Positions 10,940 through 20,778 of a DNA stretch of 64,000 bases are shown here, one piece after another. The position numbers and the translations under genes were made by a program. Below the pieces are notes generated by a model, which was given only the letters and a program-made list of their open reading frames with translations, was not told the DNA's origin and did not search any database. The DNA is from Halichondria panicea (taxonomy: Eukaryota; Porifera; Demospongiae; Suberitida; Halichondriidae). Each line of letters begins with the position of its first letter. The stretch's first letter is position 1. Where the stretch lies: assembly GCF_963675165.1 (NCBI RefSeq), contig NC_087392.1, positions 5,711,442-5,775,441 of the forward strand, given 5' to 3'.

Positions 10940-13900
10940 CCACACCCACACCCACACACAAGGCAATATGTTAGCAAACAGCTGATGAACTCCAGTGGCA
11001 TCAGTAGTGACCACATCACAAGATCAAAGCATGCAATACCCCCCCACACACACACACTTGTACCAGCTAGCAGACTACAGTCTTATCCACTCACCCTGAC
11101 TGTTTAAAGCTGAGCAGCTGAGCCCAGATGAGGTCTTCATCCACTTCCTCATCTCCATCTGATTGTTCTGTGACACAAACAATGAATGCTAACACATGCA
11201 CAACAACGTGTGCAGTATTAATATGCAGAATAAAACTTCAGTTGGAGGATCCCATTTCATGCTTGGGAAAGCTTGATTGTTCCTAGTGCTGTAAACACTA
11301 TCAAGTTACACACTGCAGTACACTAGGTCACTCAGGAGTACCAGCATTACACTAGGTCACTCAGGAGTACCAGCATTACACCAGGTCACTCAGGAGTACC
11401 AGCATTACACCAGGTCACTCAGGAGTACCAGAGCTGTTGTGAATGTGTTTATATAATCAATGAATGTGTTTGGAAGTGACTATTTACTGTTGCACAATAT
11501 AATTATCATATATAGCAGGTATCTATATCAGCTTCAATATCCCTATGACAACAACGTTTGCAAAACACTCACAAAATCTCTAGAGGGGAGCCTTCACACG
11601 GTCAGAATTGAAGTGTTAAGTGGACAACTATAATATATATATATAGAGGTGTGCTTACTCTTGAGGTGGACCTTCTCACAAGGCACAACTAGCTATATAT
11701 AGAGGTGTGCTTACTCTTGAGGTGGGCCTTCTCACAAGGCACAACTAGCTATATATAGAGGTGTGCTTACTCTTGAGGTGGACCTTCTCACAAGGCACAA
11801 CTAGCTATATAGAGGTGTGCTTACTCTTGAGGTGGACCTTCTCACAAGGCACAACTAGCTATATAGAGGTGTGCTTACTCTTGAGGTGGACCTTCTCACA
11901 AGGTACAACTAGCTATATAGAGGTGTGCTTACTCTTGAGGTGGACCTTCTCACAAGGCAGGCCAGTGAGGAGAGACAGACCAGCAAGCACTCTTCCTGAG
12001 TTGAGGGACTCATAGCTACCGTACAGTTTAGCTATTGCCTTCTCTATGAGTGGCACCCACAGCTGCTTGTGATGAGCCTGCAGTGTGTGTGTGGGGGGTG
12101 GGCATATATAGTGTGTGTGTGTGTGGAGGGAGTGGGCATATATAGTGTGTGTGGTGTGGGTGGGTGGCGTTATCAGTGAAGTATTTGCAGGGGTTATTTA
12201 TTTTGGCTAAGAAGAAAGTAAACCTTGACTGCCCCTGTTATGCTCTGTTATGCTCTGTTATGTTTCACCATAAAAAGGAACAGTAAACTGTTGTCTCTTG
12301 AGAGTGTCACATGCTGCAACAGCCACATTGCCTAGTAAGGTAGGTTACACAGCCACCATTGCCTAGTAAGGTAGGTTACACAGCCACCATTGCCTAGTAA
12401 GGTAGGTTACACAGCCACCATTGCCTAGTAAGGTAGGTTACACAGCCACCATTGCCTAGTAAGGTAGGTTACACAGCCACCATTGCCTAGTAAGGTAGGT
12501 TACACAGCCACCATTGCCTAGTAAGGTAGGTTACACAGCCACCATTGCCTAGTAAGGTAGGTTACACAGCCACCATTGCCTAGTAAGGTAGGTTACACAG
12601 CCACCATTGCCTAGTAAGGTAGGTTACACAGCCACCATTGCCTAGTAAGGTAGGTTACACAGCCACCATTGCCTAGTAAGGTAGGTTACACAGCCACCAT
12701 TGCCTAGTAAGGTAGGTTACACAGCCACCATTGCCTAGTAAGGTAGGTTACACAGCCACCATTGCCTAGTGAGGTATAGTTAGTTACAGAGGACCAACCC
12801 TCCGCATGTTCATAAATTTGAAAGAATAACAGCACAACCAGCAGCAATGTTGCATTAATGAATACCATACAATGTTAACATATAACGTTATAAGCAGTGC
12901 AGTGTCATACATGCATGTATGACACTGCACATGCATGTGCAGTGTCATACATGCATGTGCAGTGTCATACATGCATGTGCAGTGTCATACATGCATGTGC
13001 AGTGTCATACACATGTGCAGTGGCTTCACATGATTATTCATGGTCCACATCATGCTATGATGATAGAGCATCACATCATTGGAACCATCAGATTGATCCT
13101 GTGACCTGGCACATGCCTACATGCTATCAGTAACCTGAGTAACTATGGACCCACATGCTACACGTATAAACCAGTCATAGCTATGAAGTATTGACCTTTA
13201 TACCAAATGTGCTCACTTTTGAGAAGACTAACTCTTTATTTCTGAACACTGGTAGTGAGTCATCCACAATGACAGTAGTCCAGACACCATCCTTACAGAG
13301 GCGCACCTGATAGGCCCCCACAGCCGGTGAGTAGTCCCTGGTCATGAGGATGCTCTCCACCAGCTCTGGCACTGAGGCTATCACACTCAGAGCACTCAAT
13401 ACCCTGTGTATATATGGAAGCAAGGAATACAATACTGAGTTAGAGCCACTAAAAATGCATTTGTGCTAATGAGAAAAGCCTGAGACACACAATATACCCA
13501 TTATATGTATGGTGACCAGTAGTCTAGCTGCTATTGAAGCCATGTACCACACACACCACACACACTGCACATGTGCGGGCCATGCTCTACCCATGGCCTT
13601 CACAATAGAGCTAGGTCACATGATCTCACCAGCAGTTGCCTAGCACTCCTTGTGCTATATCTCCAGGGTCCGGGTCGTTACGCAATACACTCCAGGGGGT
13701 CTTACGATCAGAGAAGGGGTCAAGTATCTCGTGAGGTCGTCTCCATCTTGCCACCTCCCATTGGCTGGCTGGTTTCCGTGGGTCTATATAGAGAGATCTG
13801 TCACACGGGGGAAAGTCTGGGTCCACGAAATGCTGTTTTGACTGAGAGTGAGAAAGTACAGCAGTGGTTAGAGTGTGGCTAGCCAGCTGGGCAAAAGTGG

Positions 13901-15730
13901 TTTAGACTTGTACTCTACAAGTGGTTCTCATATTGAACAACAACGACCACAGCCAGCTGTACTTACCACTTACTGACTGTGTGTGCGTGTATAATAAATA
14001 GGTAATGTAGATACAGCACTATGGGACTGTTGCATGGCAATACACAATCATTTCACCATTGGAATGGAATGTACTGGAACCACCTGTGTGTCATGATGAC
14101 AGGGTACACGTGTGTCATGATGACAGTCGTACATGTAACTAGCTACAGTTACTGGAACAACTGTGTACTGTGTTGGCCACTTGTACTGTACTATATGGGA
14201 AAACACTGCTACAAACAGCAACCTTTTAAAGGACTAAAGAAAGTACCTCACACACGAGGAAACTACAATCTCTACTAGATCTATTAGCCATGAAACAATA
14301 TATCACAAGCTTCAAACAAAGCGGCAACACTATTAAGACAGTGCAGTAATCTACCTCTCTTGAGGATATCTCCACCTGTATAGCATGCTCAGACAACATA
14401 CACAAGAGCTACCATTATAGTAGAGCACACAGTGTTGGGGGAACAAGAGCTACCATTATAGTAGAGTACACAGTGTTGGGGGAACAAGAGCTACCATTAT
14501 AGTAGAGCACACAGTGTTGGGGGAACTAGGTGAAATGCACGGCTGTGTAACTATACTTACTCGTATGCAGTGTTGTCTGATCCTGTCATAGTTCTCATTG
14601 GCTCTGCTTGTTTCCTCCCTCCGCTTACACTCCATTAGTTGAGTGCAGTTCTTAGCTGGTGATGGAGTGCAGTCATCCCCCCAGCTGCTCCTCCGGTGTA
14701 GCTTAGTCTCGTTGTTAGCTTCAGTTAGATGAAGCAACACTGTAGGACGTCTCTTTCTGTCAGCACTCTGCCCAGAGCTGTTGGTGGGTCCATCACGATG
14801 AACTGGCTGAGGGGATATTTCATTGTTGGTGACTTCGATGGCTTGATGATACTCCTTCTGCTGTATCAGTAATGGTACAATATCACGCGGTGCATCTCCG
14901 ATATTACACACGTAACACTTGAGCTGTCCAATCACTGCTCTGTTAAAGGCGCTGCAAACCGTGCACTTCCAAGCAGCCTCTTTGCTGAGGTCGGTGCAGG
15001 AAACGGGAGAGTTGTAGCGACTGTCTGATGGTTCCAAGTGGCTGGCTTGAGATGTTATATCTGACATTGTGTATGTCCCAGAGTCAATGCTAGTTGGTCG
15101 TGGTTGAATATGTGGGAGGCAGTCTTCACCTCCTTGTTCAAGTGAAATTGTCTCATCTGTAATCCCATGTTCGTCTTTGCTCACAAGTACCATCATTCCT
15201 GTATGTCGGTGTTTGTCAACAGAGCTAGAGGGATATGGATATGGATAGAGATGAGAGTCTGTACTGAGATTACTGGCTAAGACAGGTTTCTTGTTACCAT
15301 TGAAGAATGAACCTCGGATTGACTGAAACATATTTCCAAAGCTTATACTTTTTTGCGATTTTAGCGACTGTGACTGTTTTGGTGGCTTGACTGGTTTCAC
15401 TGGATCGAGGGAATGACCACAAGCAGTACAAGAGTTGTCGAATCTATGGTGCACACTGCATATAGGACACGTCCAGCCTCCTAGCAAAGTTTTAAATCGA
15501 TCTGTTATACTTCTCTCTACTTTTGGAGCAGCTTGACTGAACCATTTCTCCTGCTCTATCACCAATTCCTTGAGGTTATCTGTATTGCCATGGTGAGGGT
15601 TTCTGCCCTCTGTACAAGCTTGACAGTTGACATTGTTTGTTGAGTTGATGGTAGTACACTTAGGGCATGCCCAATCCTGCCCGTCAGAGGTGAGGCTAGT
15701 GTAGTCACTTAGAGTTAGAGAACTTGTCAT
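7213..15730 (-). CDS. CAPN15: Calpain-15 (small optic lobes family cysteine protease)
   Basis: Intracellular cysteine protease of the SOL/calpain-15 family. Exons 5' to 3': 15730-14561, 13841-13630, 13403-13217, 12077-11933, 11167-11095, 10751-10623, 10368-10210, 9935-9774, 9457-9049, 8480-8302, 7381-7213; all GT-AG with matching phases, giving about 997 residues. Exon 1 (390 residues) holds three RanBP2-type zinc fingers (DWACPKC near residue 20, GWTCPIC near 86, and AWKCTVC further on), fitting the ubiquitin-binding N-terminus of this family. The catalytic domain keeps all three residues: Cys about 460 in QGVLGNCW, His about 622 in GLEPNHAYSILDV, Asn about 645 in RLRNPW. The C-terminal SOL-homology domain ends at SPRLC. 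Several introns are expanded by minisatellites that contain copies of the exon ends. The first intron begins beside a 41-bp array shared with the neighbouring duplicate. Recognition is confident; the exon edge at 9049 is ambiguous because that donor is repeated. Confidence 0.93.
7640..8330 (-). repeat. 41-bp minisatellite containing the 5' splice site of CAPN15 exon 10
   Basis: About 16 copies of a unit with CCACCTGTGCATGGGTGGTA. On the minus strand each unit includes TGCACAG followed by GTGGGC, the same bases as the true exon 10 end and donor at 8302/8301. The array fills most of intron 10. Confidence 0.9.
8638..9055 (-). repeat. 39/40-bp minisatellite containing the 5' splice site of CAPN15 exon 9
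   Basis: About 11 units. Minus-strand reading gives GAGTCTCAG then GTGTGTGATA, repeating the true donor at 9049/9048. Unit lengths are 39 or 40 nt; one 40-nt unit shifts the frame into a TGA. Confidence 0.9.
10498..10625 (-). repeat. Short tandem array abutting CAPN15 exon 6 donor
   Basis: Four imperfect copies of about 29 bp (core CCCGACATACACAGGTCATG) begin directly after the donor at 10622. Confidence 0.75.
11300..11430. repeat. 28-bp tandem repeat in a CAPN15 intron
   Basis: Four copies of a unit with CTAGGTCACTCAGGAGTACC, between exons at 11167 and 11933. Confidence 0.8.
11640..11965 (-). repeat. 54-bp minisatellite containing the 5' splice site of CAPN15 exon 4
   Basis: Six copies. 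Each holds, on the minus strand, the last about 24 nt of exon 4 (TGTGAGAAGGTCCACCTCAA) and its donor GTAAGCAC. The genuine exon end is at 11933; five further copies lie inside the intron. Confidence 0.9.
12325..12780. repeat. 31-bp minisatellite in CAPN15 intron 3
   Basis: About 15 almost perfect copies of a unit containing CACCATTGCCTAGTAAGGTA. It does not touch an exon edge. Confidence 0.92.
12895..13022. repeat. 20-bp minisatellite with ATGCATGT core
   Basis: Six copies of a 20-bp unit (GTGCAGTGTCATACATGCAT) in the same CAPN15 intron. Confidence 0.85.
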
Positions 15731-15770
15731 GGCGATATAGAGCTAGCTAGCTTGTCTATATACTATATAC
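14400..15770 (-). repeat. Segmental duplication, copy A (CAPN15 exon 1 and flanks)
   Basis: This block, with exon 1, about 35 nt upstream of the ATG, the start of intron 1 and three 41-bp repeat units, is nearly identical to 19080-20390. Differences are scattered, with a cluster in zinc finger 2 and small indels in the Ser/Lys linker. Confidence 0.9.
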
Positions 15771-15995
15771 TATACTGTACATATAGCTAGCTAGTGCGAT
15801 TTTATATACACCTAAGCTTTTAGAATCATTTGGTGTCCACCAAAGGTGCGGCTGATTCATGAGACTAACCTAAGCTAACCACGCCCATCCTACAAGCGGA
15901 ATGTGGGTAAAAATTTATACACAAAGTTTTTTACATGAAAATTAGAAAATTATTGACATTATTTAGAGAACACACAATAGCAGTACTAGGTCCAC

Positions 15996-18900
15996 TCAAT
16001 ACCGCTCGCTGGCTAGGCAGTTATTCAGCTCCTTCTTAGATTTCTCCAGTTCCACGATGTGAGCATCTTTTATGGTCACCTCAGATTCAAGCAAAATCAG
16101 CTTTGCTTTCAACTCTTCTGTTTCTATCAAAAACTGTGTTTCTAATTCTTCAAGCCGCCTCTTCATCCAAAAAATTTCCACATCTTTCTCGACCAGTATC
16201 ATATCAATCTCGTGGCGGTGTATGTTCTTGTCTCCGTTTTGTTGGTCCATGCTCACCAGGGAATAGTGAGCTCTCTCGCGCTCTTTCAAAAACAGTTGTT
16301 GAGTCAGTTTTTGGCAGTTTTGTTTGAAACCTACGCTTCCATCCATCGATGAAAGGCTGTGGCGAAGGTGGATTAGCTCTCGCTCCAGATCCTCCTTCGT
16401 GGCTTGCTCTCGATGAAGCTGTTGGAGTGTGTTCTGAAGTTTGCTCTCTTTGGAATGGATACAGTTGACAAGTTTCGACTTAACCTGTAGTGTGTATATT
16501 AGCTCATATTATAACAACATCTGTGTGTCATGTGACAGTGCAAGGTGGGAGGGTATGATGAAGACAAAATATTTGATAGACAATGACACACACACCAGTG
16601 TACTATAATTGGTGTTCACCTAATAAGCATTACAATTACAATACAGCCAGGTTAATGAAAGCATCTCGGGTGCTGCATGATGCCTCGGTGGATGAGTCAA
16701 AGCTACACAAAGCTACTACATGTAGCTATTAAATACACACATGATGATGTTACATATTTGCTGCGTGTAGGCATAACGCAGGGAGGTGCAAAAGATTGGG
16801 AAATCGAATGATTGACTATGATTGTTGCTAAAAGGATGCCAATATTTCAAAGTCTTAATGGCTGCTGCAACGTGCAGCTCTCTTCTCACTCTTGCAGCTA
16901 GCGTTCTAGTGCAGAGCTAACTAGTAACACTCCATGGACAAGTTTTGCTCTACACTTTTCTGCAATGGAATTCTATGTAGGCAAAACTAGGCATAACTCG
17001 AGAACCATTTTTGCAAATCCAGAAATTGAAATCCAAATTACTAGAAGCCTATAGAAACTACTCTTGCACTTTATTCATCCTGGAGCAGCTGTAGCAGTCC
17101 ACACACACACACAGATACTTGCGCATGCGTACCGAGGCATAATGAGCGTTTCTATACCTTAATAAACTGTGTTAGCAGGCCACCTCTTCATTACAGTAAC
17201 CAGGTAAGGTAGGGTGACTACTATAGCATGTGTACAGACCACAAGCATTACTCATAATTATACTAATGCAGTAATAGATGTGATTACAAAAACACTGTAT
17301 TGACCTCAGATGTTCCGTTTGGTAGAAGAACGGAAACACTCTCCTCCTCCTGAGATTCTGTGCCCTCCTCCGTCAATGTCACCCCTAGTGGAGCAAAACA
17401 TGACAATTTGTGAATAGCATGAACTGCACAGGTACGTAGGGATACAACAGACTCTTCAATGCATGTAACTTGGTAAATTGCTGTACTTGAATTGACCTAA
17501 GCACAGCCAGTGTGTCAGGTGACAATCATTACCATGTTTGCGTGCCAATCTCACGGCTAGTGCACGTTCTCCTGATCTTCTCAAGGCATCCACAATATCC
17601 ACCCAAGATGGCTCCTTCAGTTTGGAATAAGTGATAAGCATCTCCATCTTGCATTTATCCACGTTCTCGTTGAACTGATGCCGTATCTTCTGTAGATCTG
17701 ACAGAGGGACACCAAGATGGACGCCCAGTAGGAACCACCCCACCACCTGATGGAGGTCAGTCAGCATATCTGACAGCTGTATCTCTGTAGGGGGGATAAG
17801 ATTGTTGCTTGGTCAGACATACAGGTCAAAAAGGCGATTATTAAATACTCAACCTTATAGGAATGAAGATCTACTGATCATAGAAATACAATCAAGAATG
17901 TAAATGTTGAACCTAACAATGCGTGCTCATTGTACTAGTTGGATCGGATAATCACTAGCAACTAGCCCACTCACCAGTGGGCTCTGCTCTCTGCAGCTGC
18001 TCCTCTTGTTCAACCAGCTGCCTCTCAATCGTCTGATTAGTAGCCACAAGCTCAGAATTATTTTCTTGTAATTCAAACAGTTGCTGGTCCAGAAAGGTAC
18101 TGTACTTCCTCTGCTTACACTCCATTAGTTGAGTGCAGTTCTTAGCTGGTGATGGAGTGCAGTCATCCCCCCAGCTGCTCCTCCTCTTTATCTCGGTATA
18201 CTGCCTAGAGCTACTGATGGGTACATCATGACGAACTGGCTGAGGGCTGACATTCTGTGGTGTGGATATTTCATGTGAAGGGTTTTGTAGTCTTGTTTCA
18301 TTGTTGGTGACTTCGATGGCTTGATGGTATCCTTTCTGCTGTATCAGTAATGGTACACAGTGTTGGGGGAACAAGAGCTACCATTATAGTAGAGCACACA
18401 GTGTTGGGGGAACAAGAGCTACCATTATAGTAGAGTACACAGTGTTGGGGGAACAAGAGCTACCATTATAGTAGAGCACACAGTGTTGGGGGAACAAGAG
18501 CTACCATTATAGTAGAGCACACAGTGTTGGGGGAACAAGAGCTACCATTATAGTAGAGTACACAGTGTTGGGGGAACAAGAGCTACCATTATAGTAGAGC
18601 ACACAGTGTTGGGGGAACAAGAGCTACCATTATAGTAGAGTACACAGTGTTGGGGGAACAAGAGCTACCATTATAGTAGAGCACACAGTGTTGGGGGAAC
18701 AAGAGCTACCATTATAGTAGAGTACACAGTGTTGGGGGAACAAGAGCTACCATTATAGTAGAGCACACAGTGTTGGGGGAACAAGAGCTACCATTATAGT
18801 AGAGTACACAGTGTTGGGGGAACAAGAGCTACCATTATAGTAGAGCACACAGTGTTGGGGGAACAAGAGCTACCATTATAGTAGAGTACACAGTGTTGGG

Positions 18901-20355
18901 GGAACAAGAGCTACCATTATAGTAGAGCACACAGTGTTGGGGGAACAAGAGCTACCATTATAGTAGAGTACACAGTGTTGGGGGAACAAGAGCTACCATT
19001 ATAGTAGAGCACACAGTGTTGGGGGAACAAGAGCTACCATTATAGTAGAGTACACAGTGTTGGGGGAACAAGAGCTACCATTATAGTAGAGCACACAGTG
19101 TTGGGGGAACAAGAGCTACCATTATAGTAGAGCACACAGTGTTGGGGGAACTAGGTGAAATGCACGGCTGTGTAACTATACTTACTCGTATGTAGTGTTG
19201 TCTGATCCTGTCATAGTTCTCATTGGCTCTGCTTATTTCCTCCCTCCGCTTACACTCCATTAGTTGAGTGCAGTTCTTAGCTGGTGATGGAGTGCAGTCA
19301 TCCCCCCAGCTGCTCCTCCGGTGTAGCTTAGTCTCGTTGTTAGCTTCAGTTAGATGAAGCAACATTGTACGACGTCTCTTTCTGTCAGCACTCTGCCCAG
19401 AGCTGTTGGTGGGTCCATTACGATGAACTGGCTGAGGGGATATTTCATTGTTGGTGACTTCGATGGCTTGATGATACTCCTTCTGCTGTATCAGTAATGG
19501 TACAATATCACGCGGTGCATCTCCGATATTACACACGCAACACTTGAGCTGTCCAATCACTGCTCTGTTAAAGGCGCTGCAAACCGTGCACTTCCAAGCA
19601 GCCTCTTTGCTGAGGTCGGTGCAGGAAACGGGAGAGTTGTAGCGACTGTCTGATGGTTCCAAGTGGCTGGCTTGAGATGTTATATCTGACATTGTGTATG
19701 TCCCAGAGTCAATGCTAGTTGGTCGCGGTTGAATATGTGGGAGGCAGTCTTCACCTCCTTGTTCAAGTGAAATTGTCTCATCTGTAATCCCGTGTTCGTC
19801 TTTGCTCACAAGTACCATCATTCCTGTATGTCGGTGTTTGTCAACAGAACTAGAGGGATATGGATAGAGATGAGTGTCTGTACTGAGATTACTGGCTGAG
19901 ACAGGTTTCTTGTTACTATTGAATATAAATGAACCTCGGATTGACTGAAACACATTTCCCAAGGAGGTTGTGCTGCTACTTTTTTGTGATTTTAGCGACT
20001 GCTTTGGTGGCTTGACTGATTTCACAGGATTGAGGGAATGGCCACAAGTTGTACAAGAATTGCCGAATCTTTGGTCTATTTTACACACAGGACACGTCCA
20101 GCCTCCTAGGAAAGTTTTAAATCGATCTGTTATACTTCTCTCTACTTTTGGAGCAGCTTGACTGAACCATTTCTCCTGCTCTATCACCAATTCCTTGAGG
20201 TTATCTGTATTGCCATGGTGAGGGTTTCTGCCCTCTGTACAAGCTTGACAGTTGACATTGTTTGTTGAGTTGATAGCAGTACACCTAGGGCATGCCCAAT
20301 CCTGCCCGTCAGAGGTGAGGCTAGTGTAGTCACTTAGAGTTAGCGAACTTGTCAT
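15996..20355 (-). CDS. Zinc finger (RanBP2 type)-Death domain-coiled coil chimeric protein
   Basis: Not a known named gene. Exons 5' to 3': 20355-19186, 18338-17975, 17784-17533, 17384-17305, 16484-15996; GT-AG throughout, phases consistent, about 784 residues. Exon 1 is almost identical to CAPN15 exon 1 and carries three RanBP2 zinc fingers. Exon 2 is a diverged second copy of the 3' end of that same exon (shared RRSSWGDDCTPSPAKN) followed by a coiled coil. Exon 3 encodes a Death domain (GWFLLGVHLGVPLSDLQKI, then PSWVDIVDALRRSGE). The last exon is a long coiled coil ending SERY. The protein has no calpain domain. Role is unknown; ubiquitin binding plus Death-fold assembly is only a guess from the domains. 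The exon 1 to exon 2 join crosses a 41-bp array and is the weakest link; exons 2-5 could instead be the remnant of a separate gene. Confidence 0.62.
16678..17142. mobile_element. Possible short-TIR element in an intron of the chimeric gene
   Basis: ATGCCTCGGT at 16680 is matched by ACCGAGGCAT ending at 17140. The inverted repeats are only about 10 bp, and no coding capacity is seen between them, so this is tentative. Confidence 0.3.
18355..19145. repeat. 41-bp minisatellite with 82-bp higher-order pattern
   Basis: About 19 units with core TGTTGGGGGAACAAGAGCTA. Through most of the array the unit end alternates between GAGCAC and GAGTAC, giving an 82-bp dimer period. Three units of the same repeat lie at 14400-14525 beside CAPN15 exon 1. 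Confidence 0.92.
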
Positions 20356-20390
20356 GGCGATATAGAACTAGCTAGCTAGCTAGCTTGTCT
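19080..20390 (-). repeat. Segmental duplication, copy B (zinc-finger exon of the chimeric gene)
   Basis: Counterpart of 14400-15770. The exon (20355-19186) is the same length, 1170 nt, and uses the same phase-0 donor context CGA then GTAAGT. Confidence 0.9.
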
Positions 20391-20778
20391 ACTAGGCCTT
20401 TTTATAATTATAGGAAGCTAATCAACCACACCCATCCTACGAATGTAAACGGGGGTTTCCCTACTTAAGCGTGTTGGTGGGTAAAGATCGTTAGTTGGGC
20501 AATATATGAGACACGCCCACTCTACAACTAAAATTTAATTGCTTCTCGTTCAACGTAACCAAGATAGATTCCAAGATTCATTCTACTCAGCCTTCAAGTG
20601 TCCTCCCCCCCCAGCAAGACTAGTGAGACAGTAGCGATATTATTTATAATCACGTAAATTTATAGGTGAGCAAGCTATCCATTCCATTGCATTGCAAAGT
20701 CCTACTCATAGTATGTATGTATAATATACCGTGGGTCAAACATACCACTGTTGTCACTACTTGCAGAAAGGGCCGGAC
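20356..20778. promoter_or_regulatory. Shared upstream region between divergent genes
   Basis: The 423 bp between the ATG of the minus-strand zinc-finger/Death gene (20355) and the ATG of the plus-strand TBC1D gene (20779) must hold both 5' ends. It has no coding frame. An acceptor-like TTGCAG at 20761-20766, 12 nt before the TBC1D ATG, suggests a spliced 5' UTR. Confidence 0.5.

Noticed and set aside
13571-13882. Plus-strand open frames over calpain exons
   Set aside because: The minus strand holds the conserved catalytic-Cys exon; plus-strand frames have no homology.
18355-19145. CRISPR-like regular array
   Set aside because: Units are contiguous tandem repeats with no unique spacers, in a eukaryotic intron.
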